Shown here piece after piece: positions 10,991-23,309 of a stretch of 64,000 nt of DNA. Each line of letters begins with the position of its first letter. Within the stretch, counting starts at the first letter, position 1. A model generated the notes under the pieces. That model saw only the letters and a program-made list of their open reading frames with translations. It ran no database searches and had not been told where the DNA came from. This DNA is from Pyxicephalus adspersus (lineage: Eukaryota > Chordata > Amphibia > Anura > Pyxicephalidae), in contig NC_092860.1 in NCBI RefSeq assembly GCF_032062135.1, forward strand, positions 131,103,973 to 131,167,972, given 5' to 3'. A program made the position numbers and the translations under genes.

Positions 10991-13420
10991 GCATACACCC
11001 TAAGATAATGTTGAGTACGATGTCTTAATAAACAATATAATACTGCAGCACCCATTTCTGTTAGGGGTCAAAAGAGTGTTGGAGGCTGAGCTGGAGAAGT
11101 TTTGAGCAAACTTTTGTGTTGGCCATACAAAGCAATGCAACATGGTATATGGCATTGGAAGTAGGGAAGCCCTGATTCGCTATAGTTGGAGCTTATGAAA
11201 GCTTGAAGATTGTCTTTCCATCCCCATTTGACTGAGCTGTCAAGTATAAATTTAGAACTTTTTTAGTAAAGGTCATTTTAGGGTTTAAACTTTGTGCATT
11301 CTCGACATTTTAGGAATCTGTTCTCCCCAGGAAGTGATGGTTGGCTACCTCCTGTTTCAGTGGAGGAATCTGGCCTGAGCAAAGTAGAATTTAATCATTG
11401 CCCTGGGAATTACTTTTTTGGCCTATGGTAATATTTGGTGCCTTTTTTAGACACAAGCTAAATATATGGAGAACTGAGCTAGGGGGGGCCTTCGTGACAA
11501 AATATTGAAAAAGCTAAGAGAGTCAGGGTAGGGCAGGTTGGCCTTGCAGCCCATGGGGCCTGGCTAGGCTGGGCCCCTAGGGTTTAACCTATGAGTGGTG
11601 AGCTAGGTTCCTAAAGAAGAGACCCACTCCAGAGGAGAGAAGCTTCTCTCCCAGCTTGCTATGGAGTTATGAGTTCACGGAGGATGCTAAAGGTCACCTG
11701 TCAGCGCTGACTATATGGATTTCTTTTTGATGTGAACTGCTGCTGTATGACACTTTGGTACCCTAACCCTCTGTCTTTATTTGTTAAGTTACAATAATAG
11801 TTTAATAATAATTTATAATTAAAAATACTTGTAATCAATTAAAATGTTTCATAACTACAATGGGAAACCCAGGTAAAATTTGGTAGGTCCTACGAAAGCG
11901 AATGCTACAGGAGTTACAGTTACCTCTCACTGGATGTAGTTGGCCATTTATTTGGTCACTGTGGCTGAAGTGGTGGGAAAACTTTGCACGGTGCAAATAC
12001 AGAGTTAGATATAATTTATGGGTATTCCCTAAGCAACTAAAAAACTCACTTTATTCAATCCAGTTGTGTGCTCATTGTTTTTAATTTTGTGAGTTTAAAT
12101 ACATAAGATTTAATTCCACTCTGAGACCATTGGGCTGTTTGATACACAAAGATTGCTTATAATAGGGAAGAGCAGAGGGTTGCTTTACCTTGTAACAAGC
12201 AATTTTGGTGGATGTGATTCCCAACGACTGGTATGAGGTGACCTAGCATTACTGGCACTGCTGGTAAATCATGCAAAAACAAAAAGCTACTTAATGAAAA
12301 TATAAAAATAAAAGAAAATGATTTTATATGAATTAACTCTGCTCAGGAAAAAATGAATGGCTTGCATGGACACAACCGGAGTGACCCTTGGCTCTGCCAT
12401 AGTCAGCTATTTATGCTAGCAGCTGTGAGAGCTGCTGTGGCTCCCTTATATGAATATAGGGTCACATTGATGTGCAGTCTGCTGATGAACAGGCTAAATT
12501 TATCCTAACTCACCATAAAAGACTACAGCTATTTCACAGTGAGAAAGCTCGGTGTGTACCTTTTGGCGTCTGTTTTTTTGTTTTGTGTCCTTTTCAGAAA
12601 ACAAGCTGGGCTGCAGTTTCAGAGGCGAAGCCAAACGTTCCACCTTCTGTCTGGAGTTTGCAGAAAGGGCTGAAGAATCAGAATTAACAGCAGCTGTAGG
12701 CCTTTATGAAAAATTATCTATATATAAAACAGAGCGGGGTGGGAGGGTGAAGTTGGGGTAGAAGCAGCTGCGGTCTTCTTGTATACACATTACCTTATTG
12801 TTTCCACATTTCTTTTTTAGAAGGCAAATCATTGATTATTTTATTTCTTCCAGCAGCAGAGCACGGCATCTATAAAAATAAATTGAATTTAATATGAAAG
12901 TGTGTTACGGCAGGTAATAGAAGTGTTATGACATATAGTAAAATATAGTAAGTGATACAATAACAGAAGGATAATGTTTTTTGGAGAATGTTTTAACCTT
13001 TCTGCAGCCTTTTTGTTTTTTTCCCTTTCTTGTTTATTTCAAATGGTTTAAATAGAAATGAGAGCAAATAGCATTCTAAACTAAATAATTTATTAAAATA
13101 CCTGATCTTGTTGGTTGTTTTTATATATGATTTCTGGCGGGGCAGACAATGATCCATATTGGAGTTTAGCCAAAGGCTCACTTCCCACACAAGGAAGTAT
13201 ATGGCAGCACTGGTCATTGAAGGCTATGTTATTGGAGCCACAGATGGATATTCCAAGATAAAAAAGGTGGCAGCATAGCAGCTGAGAAACAAATGTTATA
13301 AAGTTCTGTACATGAAAATCTGCAGCGTACTTCTAAAAAGAAATAGAAAATTGCTATAACCTGTTTTTTTGTGTGTATTGTTAAGTTTGACCAAGGTTCT
13401 CTTTTATACTTTGTTCATTA
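10991..13420. other. Stretch without gene; G-rich patch
   Basis: A second G-rich patch lies at about 11480-11585 (AGCTAGGGGGGGCC, CATGGGGCCTGG, GGGCCCCTAGGG) and may be a fragment of family H. The rest is AT-rich. No coding signature: the open frames at 12472-12761 overlap in two frames and match nothing I know. Confidence 0.4.
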
Positions 13421-13671
13421 GGCAATGTCCAGGCAGTGGAAGCGGCTCCTGGCAGCCACATTCAGCTACCCATACCACTGAATTGTTTCTTAAACAAACT
13501 GACATTTGAACATTTTACAACAGATGTCAGCATTGAACCACTCACTGCTCCCCCTTTCCTTTTCTATGCTGAAGGTAAGATGCTTTATGCAGCACCTCAC
13601 AATAGGAAGCTGTCCATGGGTGTGAGGAACCCGTAACCACACCGCAACCTCACCTAAATGTAAATGTAGCC
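13421..13671. mobile_element. Harbinger-like MITE (probable)
   Basis: The left end is TTA followed by GGCAATGTCCAGGCAGTGG. The right end, in reverse complement, is GGCTACATTTACATTTAGG. Both resemble the AGGC-A-GTTCA-type termini of the better element at 23310-23530. The 3-bp flanks are TTA on the left and TTT on the right, so the target-site duplication is imperfect. No transposase is encoded. PIF/Harbinger elements typically duplicate a TTA/TAA trinucleotide. Confidence 0.4.
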
Positions 13672-13775
13672 TTTGACTAAAGGACAAATTTTTTTCTTGT
13701 AGGTTAGAGGTTGATCCATTTGTCAGGTTTTAGATCCAGCATCTCACACTACTAAAACAAATAAATATCAATACT

Positions 13776-14012
13776 GTAAACACTCAAATATAAACCTATC
13801 TGAAATTATAAACCAAGTTACCATTTTTGCTACCTAAAAATACAGTCAAATGCTTTGACTTTAGTAGAAACCTAAAGTACAAAATGTGGCCATCACTGTA
13901 AACATACAAAACAGTAATTAATAGAAATGCCAACTAAATTAAGATGAATAAATATACCCATTATGGGTTATTTTTAAAACATTTATACAAATGTGAAAAA
14001 CAATTAAAAATC
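13776..14012. repeat. CTCGAGTATAAGCC-type interspersed repeat, copy 2
   Basis: The left part CACTCAAATATAAACCTATC looks like a decayed CTCGAGTATAAGCC-type terminus, followed by a second partial copy of the motif (AAATTATAAACC). The middle and right parts match 762-910: ACAAAACAGTAA, AGAAATGCCAAC, GATGAATAAA, ATCACATGGGCT. It is old and diverged. Confidence 0.5.
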
Positions 14013-14929
14013 ACATGGGCTTAGTGTGTATATCTTTTTCCTTCTTTTCCAGGTTAAAGTATTTTGTGCTTTGTGTTCTCAGTGTGATCTAGAGTGTATG
14101 TATGTATATATGTGTATATTTTTTAGGATGATCAATACTCGATCAATTGCAGGTTCAGTTCCAAACGAAGCAGCAGATGTCTGCCTGGATTTTTTATTTG
14201 TCAAGGGAAAGGTTGCCAGCAGAATATTAAGCCTTGTCCTGGCTGGGCAACTAACTACCCTACTTGTAGTCCCTTGCTAACTAATCAGGCAGTCTTTGCC
14301 CAGTTGAAGAAAAGGAGCAGATCCCCAACTCCTCCAGGACCCTCAATCTATCGTCAAAAGAATTTTGGCTGACATAGTCTATACTGTCCTTTCCTGAAGC
14401 CTAATACATAAACCAGCTCAGCCCGGGTGCTACATAGATGCCATCTAGAACCAGCCATATTAAAAAAAAATAGGCTAGATAAAGCATTTGACCCAGATAA
14501 CATATATCCCCATAATATGAAAGAATTACAGCTGATCTCCTAGTAGACACAAAAGACACAAATGAAGTTCTGTATTCTTTAGAACATTACTATTTTTTTT
14601 TTTTTTAAACACAGGCAATGTAACTACCTAATCTTATTGGAATAATCCTCGTTCAGTCTTTGTACAGCACAGCTTAGACTGGTATAGGTAGAAGCACAAG
14701 GTGCAAATTATTATTTTTATACTTTTTATAAATGATTGTTCATTTGTAAGCTTGTAGTAAAAAAAAAACACGAGAAGGCTGTTTATTAAACCAGTGAAGT
14801 AAATAAAGGCTTGTTCTTGAAAATCAATGTAAAAGTGATTTAGGTGGGCATTACCCGTATAGATATTGTCAGGTTAACCGACACATACTGATGTTGCTGA
14901 ATTTGATGTGGGCATCTAGGCTTCAATGA
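14013..14929. other. No feature recognised
   Basis: Contains a T run at about 14593-14606 and an A run at about 14758-14768. Open frames are short. No repeat partner seen. Confidence 0.45.
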
Positions 14930-15900
14930 TCTGTGGTCATGATGGGCTTAAATTGACAAAAGACAAACATATGATTTGCAATACTCTCTTTTTTTTTAAA
15001 GAAAAAAAAAAGCTCAAAATGAATTCTTGGCTTTTAAACAAAATATCAATTGTTTTTACAACTGTGCGACAGATCGTTTCAGCCCTTGTTACTGATTTTC
15101 GCAGCAGTGGTTCTGTAGAATAAATTTGGCCCTCCAAAAAAAAAAAAAAAAGGGCTTTAATGCTCTGAGTCACCAAGTTTGCAGAGTGCCCGTTATCGTT
15201 ATTCCGGAAGAAATTGACATCATGATTTATTTGATCGTTTTTGCATATAAAACTCATTTCTGCTTGCATTCATCTTACTCTTTCCCCATGTAAATGATCA
15301 TTTGCTCTGGTGATATTCTGAAGGATCTTAACGTTTCTCTGTTGTGAAACCTAATGAAAATAATTTACAATGTGCAGAAATGGATAATGTCGGGGCAGTT
15401 GCTTCCCTGCAGTAATACAATTTTTCTTTGAAGATATTTCCAACAATAGTGAACATGTAAAAAATTGAAAAAAAAAAGATTATTACAATAATTTACAACT
15501 TTCGAGGTTACGGGGCAGCTGTTTGCGGCATTTGCTTGTATGTGAAAAAGTCCTTAAACACTAAGATTTATAGGTTTATTTTAATTTTGATGTCTTTTTA
15601 ATGCTGCATGCATCCTAAATACAACACGTAATAGTGTTGGAGATTGAAGAATTAAATTTTATTTTCTTCAGCAGGAATAATGTTTTCCCAAGAGACTGCG
15701 GCGTTTTTAATAGTAGTTATTTTATTCAGCAGATTCACCATAAAAAAAACCTAGGTGTTATCAGGGGCTGCAAAATATACTAGATGACTAAACATCTCCG
15801 GAAGATGAGAATAGTTTAGAAATGCATTAAAACAGCTGCACTGACTATTTTATTGAAATATGGGGGATTTAAAAGCATACAGTTGTAAAATGACACCTGC
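14930..15900. other. Candidate conserved non-coding segment
   Basis: AT-rich and free of repeats apart from A runs at about 15001-15011 and 15137-15151. It contains many homeodomain-like TAATTA/ATTTAC words and interspersed CpG words (ACTTTCGAGGTTACGGGGC, CGTTATCGTTATTCCGG) that are unusual in this CpG-poor window. This could mark regulatory DNA under constraint. It is an impression and not a demonstrated feature. Confidence 0.2.
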
Positions 15901-16769
15901 AAGTAAATGGAAATGAGATCTGCGTAACCCTTATTACTCAGTGTTCTAGAGTTTATAGATTTCATGTTGACAAGGAAAATAGATGGTTTAATTTCTGACT
16001 TTATATATAGGTCCCTTCTTTTCTATGTAATTGGGAGTCCTCTACTGCTGTGGACTCTCACCAAGGGTAATAAACTTTTAGATAAACAATAGTTTTACAA
16101 ATCAAATAGGGTAAGTCAGCAGTAGGCGCTTTATATCTACTACCTCTGTACTTTCCTATTGTTGTCCCTTAATCGAATCCTTCTCCCCTGCCAGGCACTT
16201 CCCAAACCATTATACCTACCTGTCCTTCTGCTGCCGAAAGATTCATGGCAGGAGCTGTATGGCTGCAGCTGCGGGCTCTGATTACTGGCCAATTACCTTT
16301 GTTGTTACACAAAAAAACTTATGTATTCCTATCATTTCATGTATCATTGGGACCAGGGTCAGATTTACATTTTTTCATACCCTAGGGTAACCATTATGCT
16401 GCCACCCCAACAACTGTGCTAAATGTTGGTCCCCACACACATACGTCAAATGAAGTGTTCCATATAAATGCAAGGTAATAATTACATACTGTATACACAG
16501 TAAGTTAGGTATGGATTTAAAGTACTGGAAAACAGAGTTGCTTAAATTAAGACAAAATCAATACTGTGCTGACTCAATAGGTAAAAGACCACAGATGCAC
16601 ATTCAGAACCATACTGACAACACTGGTTGCTTGTCCCATTGTCATCACAAATACATGGGCAATTACACAAATCAGTAACATACTCGCATATACATGGGCA
16701 AATCAGTAACATACTCACACAACCAGAAACATGTTTACACAATCAAAACAAGATACTGTAAGTATTTTA
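15901..16769. other. No feature recognised
   Basis: AT-rich. A CAGGGTCAGATTTACATTTT word at about 16355-16374 could be the end of a hAT-type element, but no partner end was found. Confidence 0.4.
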
Positions 16770-17240
16770 CAGGTAGTCCCCGGGTAACATACGAGATAGG
16801 GACTGTAGGTTTGTTCTCAAGTTGAATTTGTAAGTCGAAACAGGTGCGGAACAGGTATTTTAATAAATGCAATAAGGACAGATGTTTGTCTCAAAATATT
16901 ATTAGTCGGCGTGATGTGAGTTACTGTAAGAAATCCTCACTGTGAGCTAATCACAAACAAAGCAAAAAAAAAAAACAAAAAAAAACTTTATGGTGCCTAG
17001 AGATTCATTACCTCTGGAGCAAGCTGTGCTTTGATATACAAAAGTTTGTCTTGGTCAATAAAGAGTTACAATATGTTACAGATCAGCTCAGTCCTTAAGA
17101 TCACCCACAACCTCAGCTGTGTTTAGCAAAAGATTTCTTCTGCAAGTCATGCAAACCACCACCCCCGTCCAATCCTCCGTTTTGCACACGAGGTAGCAGG
17201 GAAGAAGTTGTCTGGATGTCCTTAACCCGGGGACTATCTG
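16770..17240. mobile_element. Pogo/Tigger-like non-autonomous element with TA target sites
   Basis: The left end is CAGGTAGTCCCCGGGTAACA. The right end, in reverse complement, is CAGATAGTCCCCGGGTTAAG. The termini are therefore inverted repeats of about 17 bp with one or two mismatches. The dinucleotide TA flanks both ends directly (16768-16769 and 17241-17242), as expected for the Tc1/mariner/pogo superfamily. Length is 471 bp with no transposase. Near the left end, ATAGGGACTGTAGGTTTGTT and TTGTAAGTCG also fit an internal subterminal region of such elements. An A-rich tract lies at about 16966-16986. Confidence 0.75.
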
Positions 17241-18810
17241 TACTGGCACCACCAGTAACATATCTGCTAATACACAATCAGAACAATACTAATACAACTA
17301 TTCAGTGGCAGATGAAAGGGGGCCTTCTCCTGACCCTGCTGGTGGATTCACTTCCCAGAGCCGTGACCCACCTTCAGACCGAGGGTTGGGGACCTCTGCC
17401 ATATAGAAATGTGTGCAATAACAGAAATTATAAATGACAATTCCATAGCAATATTTTTATTTGAGTTTAATATTTTGGATTTTTATAATGATCTCACACC
17501 ACAAACAGAGTTAAAGTAGCTCATACACCTCAGTTATCTGAGCCTCCTGTGCTGTAAATTGGTTTATGGAGTGCCCTAGAAAAAAGTATGTCAGACACAG
17601 GAAGGGAACAGTCAAGGAACCTAAATCTATAGAAACTATCTGGTTGCATTTCAGTAGGGAACAGCAAAAGTTACACGGCACATCTAACCTTCATGAATTG
17701 CTAATAGGTTCACATTTGGCAGCAAATCATGCAAATACTCTGAAATACTCCAGTTTGTATTTGTTTTAAAAATACCTGTGAAATGTTCCTAGGAATATCT
17801 ATCAAAGTAGATGCATCTGAGGTGTTCTGTTTCCATAGATAACAACTGTCCCTAATCTCTAGGGGCCATGTTTGTGGAAAGTTAGCAGGCATTATTTGCT
17901 TTTTTTCTTCCATGCACAAAATTTTGCTCTAACAGGCTTTTTTTCAATTGTATATTTTATTTGTTTACTGCACTAAACAAGCATGTCAATCTCACCTGAA
18001 ACCATGGGTCAAAATGAAAAATACATTTTGGTAGGAATCCTGACAATATCTACTGATTAGCTCACATCCAAAGTTGAAGGAATACGGTATAGAGAAAATT
18101 GAGCTTTAACAGTTTAAAGTTCAATAGCTGCTAGCTACTGCTGACAGTTTTTTCACGTAAATACCACATTCACTCAGGACTATATAATAAACATAAAATG
18201 AGTAACTCTACTGGCCAGCAAATGATTTGGGGTTTAAAGCTTCATTACTGTTTTTTTGTCAATGGGTTGCATTGTAAAAAGTCATGTTTTTTTAATTTTT
18301 AAATTTTAACATTTAACATTAACGTTAAAAATATGAAGGGTTCATACGTATTTTGTTTTTAAAAAAATTGGAGGGAGGAGAAGGGAAATAGCCAGTCACC
18401 GACAACTAAACTGAAATAAGTAATAAAGAAAACCAAAAGACAATCAACAAATATCTTAAACATGGATATTACAAAATTAGTGTTTTGACCATAAATTTCA
18501 GTTATTCAAAAACTTGGGTTATAAGCACAATGAATATTTAAGTCATTTATAAGTTCTTTATGATTTGTGGATAGATTGCATCTCCAATTTCTTGCAATAT
18601 GTACTTTGGCCAAAAGTAGTATTTGAAAAAGTAAAGTGTTTATTCTTTTTGGGTACCAATTGAGGAAATATTTGAAAAAGAGCCAAAAGGAGAAAACCAC
18701 CGATAACAAAAAAAAAATGTAAAAAATTTGGTTCTAAAAGGAACAAATAGACTTGCAATACCATTGCATGTGAATTGTTTTTTTTAATTGTTAATATTAT
18801 TATTTTTATT

Positions 18811-18813
<3 letters not shown>
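17241..18813. other. No gene recognised
   Basis: AT-rich. Low-complexity A/T runs occur at about 18285-18370 and 18775-18813. The short open frames match nothing known. Confidence 0.45.

Positions 18814-18852
<39 letters not shown>
18814..18852. repeat. (AAT)n microsatellite
   Basis: About 13 uninterrupted AAT units on the plus strand. It directly abuts the 3' end of a minus-strand SINE, so it probably grew from the SINE tail. Frames across it encode only homopolymeric Asn or Ile runs and are not genes. Confidence 0.95.
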
Positions 18853-18853
<1 letters not shown>

Positions 18854-19092
18854 TCCAGTATTTATATAGCACCAACATACTTTACAAAGTCCATAATACA
18901 TATGTTACTAATGTCCCTACCAATGTCATATGTCTTTACAACAGTCAAAAAGTCAACTTCTTATAGGGAAGTCAATTAACCGAACAGCATGTTTTTGGAA
19001 TGTGGGAGGAAACCCATGCTGAGAACCTGCAATCTCCATGCATATAGTGTCCTGGCTGAGATTCAAACCTGGCACCTTGTGCTACAAAGGCA
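18853..19092 (-). mobile_element. tRNA-headed SINE (V-SINE-like), copy 1
   Basis: Read on the minus strand, the head has a polymerase III B-box-like word GGTTTGAATC at about 19060-19070. It is followed by TCAGCCAGGACACTAT and the central domain words GGTTTCCTCCCACATTCC and AAAACATGCTGTTCGG. The tail has GTTGGTGCTATATAAAT and then the AAT microsatellite. The same order occurs in the plus-strand copies at 32263 and 51871. Such SINEs are moved by a partner LINE. The copy is diverged by point changes and small deletions. Confidence 0.75.
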
Positions 19093-20078
19093 TACATACA
19101 TTTATACAAAAGAACAAAGGATGATCATATGTATAAGGACTAAAACCAGTCAAAAACTAATTTTTGTAAGGAAAGTGGAAAAATGTATACATGCTTTTAG
19201 GGTAAACTATATAATAAGCAAAAAACAAACACTGAATAATTAAGACGTGTGTATTCTAGCTTGTGTCCTGTACTTGACTAATCGAGTGTTAAACTTTTCC
19301 TTTGTGTAGGAACTTCTTGTTATAAAGACTGGTCACTGCGATTCTCTCTGCTTGAGCAGAGTGCGAGGTCTTGTTTTTGCCCCTTCCTATAGTTTTCTAC
19401 AGGCAACCTGTAGCAGGTGGGTGTGTGCTGGGTCCTTCCTGCAGCTCCAATCTACCCTGGCCACGTGCATGACATACACGTGGTATCACGAGGGTTTGGT
19501 AATTGATGGACAAAGTGAATTGATACATTTTCTGGTTAATAATAAATATATTGAAATTGAAATTGAATTTAAGTGCAATAAATATGAATGAGGAAAGTCT
19601 ACAGGGCATGGCAGGCTTGTGCCCACATTTCTAAATGGGTTATAAAATTCAAGTGTGCATAACCTTGCAGATTAACAGACAGCAGATAACAATATCCTAA
19701 ATTATAAGTCAACCACTAAGGGATTACAAGTTTCAAACTATATAAAAGAATCATAAAATTTGTTTTGAAGCATTTGAATCATTTTTTGTAGTTTGGCACA
19801 AAGCACAAAAATGTTTTAGGTGGTTATTTACTTCAATTTTTGGGGTTGGTTCTTTCCCAGCATTAGGCTAAGATTCATTGCCCCTGTCTCTGGGAACCAA
19901 GAATTAGAAGAGGAGCTTGACCACTTGACCAAGTCATGACATAGTCTTGGCTCTGACAGTCGTGGTGGTGGTGGGGTGGATCTAGACTAGAAAATGATAT
20001 TACTAATGAAAACATAGAGGAAAGAAAGAGCTAATGGTTATTATCCATATAATCCTGGAAAAAATGTTGGTATACTTA
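19093..20078. other. No gene recognised
   Basis: A less AT-rich patch at about 19300-19510 includes GCTTGAGCAGAGTGCGAGG and a small palindrome CCACGTGCATGACATACACG. It could be part of an old repeat, but no second copy was found here. Confidence 0.4.
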
Positions 20079-20227
20079 GGGCTGTATTTATAAAATAGGG
20101 AATCTGACATTCCCTCAATCATTCATTGGTAGGAATCAATTACTGCCATTGAGCACGTGGACTCGGAAGACTCCCACAATGGAATGTTTGAGGCAATGTC
20201 AGATTCCATGTTGTATAAATACAGCCC
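20079..20227. mobile_element. Foldback MITE-like element, family E copy 1
   Basis: Inverted repeat with termini GGGCTGTATTTATAAAATAG on the left and, in reverse complement on the right, GGGCTGTATTTATACAACAT. The arms continue with GGAATCTGACATT-CCTCAA and end around a 30-bp centre. No coding content. Related copies lie at 59928-60047 and 60091-60204. Confidence 0.75.
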
Positions 20228-20845
20228 ATAGTGTTCAGGATTTCTTCAATACATTTCTTACTAAGTGTTTTAATGTATTTATAGCAATAACTAAAATGCA
20301 GTCTTATACAAGCAAAACAGAAATACACCATCAAAGGCAATTAGATGAGAACATCCCTTTAAGACACCAAGTATAAAACTGATTGAAAAATGCATCTATT
20401 TCAGAGGAAAGTGTTTAGAAGCATTTGCAATGTGGTAATGACCTAATACATCAATTTAGCACTTTTGCTATGCTTGTAAACCTGCGCCTGTTTCATTAAA
20501 CGCCCTGAATGAACTACCAGAGACCCCCAGCATAAACACTATCTAGCACTTGTGAACATAAATCATTTGCAAATTTTAAATTAATATTTAAAGTGTGGGA
20601 TACTTTAAACAGATGAACTAGTTAAAAGACTAAAGAGTCTACAGAGACCACTTAGGTTTCCTGTTAATGTTTACTGCAATGGAGACTATTAAGTGTGCAC
20701 ATTGACATGTGTTGTTGTAGCATTTTTGTATTGCTTATGGATACATAGAGAAATTAGATTTCTTATATTGTAAAACCTCTTTATCTGAACTCCAGTGAAG
20801 TATCTAAATGCACAGTTGATATATATATATTTAGTTACTAGGGCA
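20228..20845. other. No feature recognised
   Basis: AT-rich, with a short (AT)n run at about 20819-20830. No coding signal. Confidence 0.45.
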
Positions 20846-21290
20846 TATGCTATGTTGCCTGTGATAGTGCTTTGTGGTGCTATTCAAAATAGTCCGTATT
20901 AGAGCTGTGGTGGTAGTTGGTTACAGCAGAAAACATTGGATCCAAAGAAATTACAGGGGTAGCAATTTCATCATCAGTTCTTTGCAAATCAGGGAGTTCT
21001 AAAAATGCATACAACATTTGATGATGCTTAAATCAGTGGTAATTCTGCACTGCTCAGAAGTCAATTAGTAATACTAATCAATACAAAGTAGCAGATTTAT
21101 GTTCTATATAGCTCTTGTAAAGGCCAGAAGTATAAATTTCATTGCCTGTAGTCAATAATATTTTTGCACATCAACCTCAACTCAGACAGATGACATAGAA
21201 ACTGTATGAGTGGGCTTGTGTCCATGTCATCCATTTAACTTCAGTTTGAGACCACGTTTGTGATCGTGCAGAATTTATCGACAGGCATTA
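20846..21290. repeat. Direct duplication A, copy 1
   Basis: This aligns in the same orientation with 22791-23254. Shared blocks in order: AATCAGGGAG, TGATGATGC/TGATGATCC, AATACAAAGTAG, TTGTAAAGGCCAGAAGT/TTGCAAAGGCCAGAAGT, TTGCC-GTAGT-AATA-TATTTT, GGCTTGTGTCCATG/GGCTTATGTCCATG, and CAGAATT. Spacing is about 1.95 kb. It is either a local segmental duplication or two copies of one dispersed repeat. No coding sequence. Confidence 0.65.
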
Positions 21291-21374
21291 CGACACATGC
21301 ACCTTGAACAGCTATCTTCCATCACAGGAGTCTGTAGTCCCTTGATTGGTTGAGCCAGGATAAGGCAACTCTCT

Positions 21375-21599
21375 GGTGCAGATTTATTAAAGCTTTTCAA
21401 AACTGGGGAAGATAAACTATCATGGGAGAATCTGGGTGATCCAGCAAATATAGAATGGATCTGGTCCAGGACTAAAAACATCAGTCAACTAATAGCAAAT
21501 GAATTTTGAGAAATTCATTCCAGGTTTGTTGGTTTACCAAGGTTCTCCCGTAGTAAAGTATCTTCTCCAGTCTTGGAGAACTTTAATAAATCAGGTCCA
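21375..21599. mobile_element. Foldback MITE-like element, family F copy 1
   Basis: Imperfect palindrome. The left arm reads GATTTATTAAAGCTTTTCAA, then AACTGGGGAAGATA, CATGGGAGAATCTGGGTGAT and CCAGCAAA. The right arm mirrors it: GGTTTACCAAGGTTCTCCC, then GTATCTTCTCCAGTCTTGGA and CTTTAATAAATCAGG. Other copies are at 33687, 40975, 51041 and 56269. Lengths vary from about 156 to 225 bp because the loops differ. Confidence 0.8.
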
Positions 21600-22790
21600 G
21601 TGTGTCTGAAATAAGAGTGTTTATAACACAACCTACCTAATGCCATGTCCTTATTGCCACTTTCTGAGGTGCAGTTCATTGCTCTTTACATAATGTGTGA
21701 TATAGAAGGACATCGGAGAGAGCATAGAGAGTAATGTCTGATGTTCCCACTTATGGGTTGCACTCCAGTGCATTTTGTCACTGCACTGCTGCACACATCA
21801 CTATTAATTTTCGTGAATTGCTCCATTCAGTGTAATAAATGGGGTCAGCATCACAACAGAGAGTCACGCAGGTGATTGTGCGGTATGGAAAAAGCATTTA
21901 CTTATAGTGGTAACAATGCTTTATGCTTTAAAAGTGAAACAGTTCTTTAGATTTGAACAATTTATAGGCAGGACCTATACTTTTCTATTTCTTTAGTTTT
22001 CTCAGTTCTTGTAAATGAAACATTACATAAACTACTGGCACAATATAATGACTGGACATAGTGGTAATAATAATGATGATAAAATGGAAGAGGGATAATA
22101 ATGAAAAAGGTGAAAGAATAGGAAAAAGAGTAAAAGCATTAGCAATAACAAGTGCAAGGGAGAAGGAAAATAAAAAAAAGGTGGTGGAGTAAAACAGAAA
22201 ACGGATGATATTGATAACAATAATAATAATGCATGACGAGGTGGAAAAATATGAAATATGAAAACCATCATTTAGTTGCTTTTAGAGACATATAATATTC
22301 TATTTCACATTGTTACAGAATATAATATAAGCAAACTAGATGGAATACCAAAGTCCTTTATTTAATTGTAACAATATCGAGGGATCCCCAGCTCCCACAG
22401 CACATCTGTAAACAAAAGCCAACATCCTGCTATTACTTATGTTAATGGTGATTACAGCAGTTCTGTCTGCAACTGAAACCCTTAAATACATTGATTTGTT
22501 CTGATAGAATTACACAGAAGTTTGGTGATGAGAGTTTCTATATAAAGTAGTTCTGAACAAATGGCTTTTCTAGTTTTCCTGTAGGTCTATTTATTTTGTA
22601 ATAATTAGTTATATAGATTAATTTTAGGCCTTCTGACACATTGCTAATGAGTAATACTCTATAAAATAGTAGAAAAATAAAAATGATGAATAACTCTTTC
22701 TTAGGACCTATTAGATTACAGTTTGTGTTGTATTATGTGTATTGGTGTATTAAGATGCCCTAAAGTGCAATGTGTGGTGTTCTGCAATAA
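21600..22790. other. No gene; purine-rich low-complexity patch
   Basis: An A/G-rich low-complexity stretch with scattered AAT units runs from about 22060 to 22262 on the plus strand. The minus-strand frame across it is Phe/Leu/Pro/Ser-rich and is a composition artefact. The remainder shows nothing recognisable. Confidence 0.5.
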
Positions 22791-23254
22791 GATTATGTAG
22801 CCTGCTATTGTGATGCTCTTTAAAATAAATGACACCTCATAACAGTTTTTTCAGTATGGTAATGCATTTTAAAACACAGTACTACAGAACTATTTGGTTG
22901 GCAAATGGAAGTTACAAGAGTACCAATTTTATCATTTGTTCTTAAAAAATCAGGGAGCCCCATAATTGAAGACATACTGCACCTGATGATCCCTAAATCT
23001 TTGGGTATCTTGTACTTCTCAAAAGTCCATTAGTGATAGTATTCAATACAAAGTAGTGGTTTTCTGTTCTTTTTAACTCTTGCAAAGGCCAGAAGTGAAC
23101 GAACATTGCCAGTAGTTAATATTATTTTCTCACCTCACCCCTATCTAACTCACAGAAATGACTTCTGCTAGAACCTATTAATTGGCTTATGTCCATGCCA
23201 TCAATTTGAGACACTTTGAAATCATTCAGAATTGATCAGGTGCTCATTACTCCA
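22791..23254. repeat. Direct duplication A, copy 2
   Basis: Partner of 20846-21290, same orientation. See that entry for the shared blocks. The two copies differ at many positions, so the duplication or dispersal is not recent. Confidence 0.65.
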
Positions 23255-23309
23255 CTGAAAGTATTTGGGCAGACAAAAAAGGAGGACTGGTAATAATAGA
23301 AGTGACTTA

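Noticed and set aside
18558..18979. Frames with poly-Asn, poly-Ile or poly-Leu runs
   Set aside because: They are produced by the (AAT)n microsatellite and its flanks.
22032..22271. Minus-strand Phe/Leu/Pro-rich frame that looks like a membrane protein
   Set aside because: The plus strand is a purine-rich low-complexity tract, so the hydrophobic composition is automatic.
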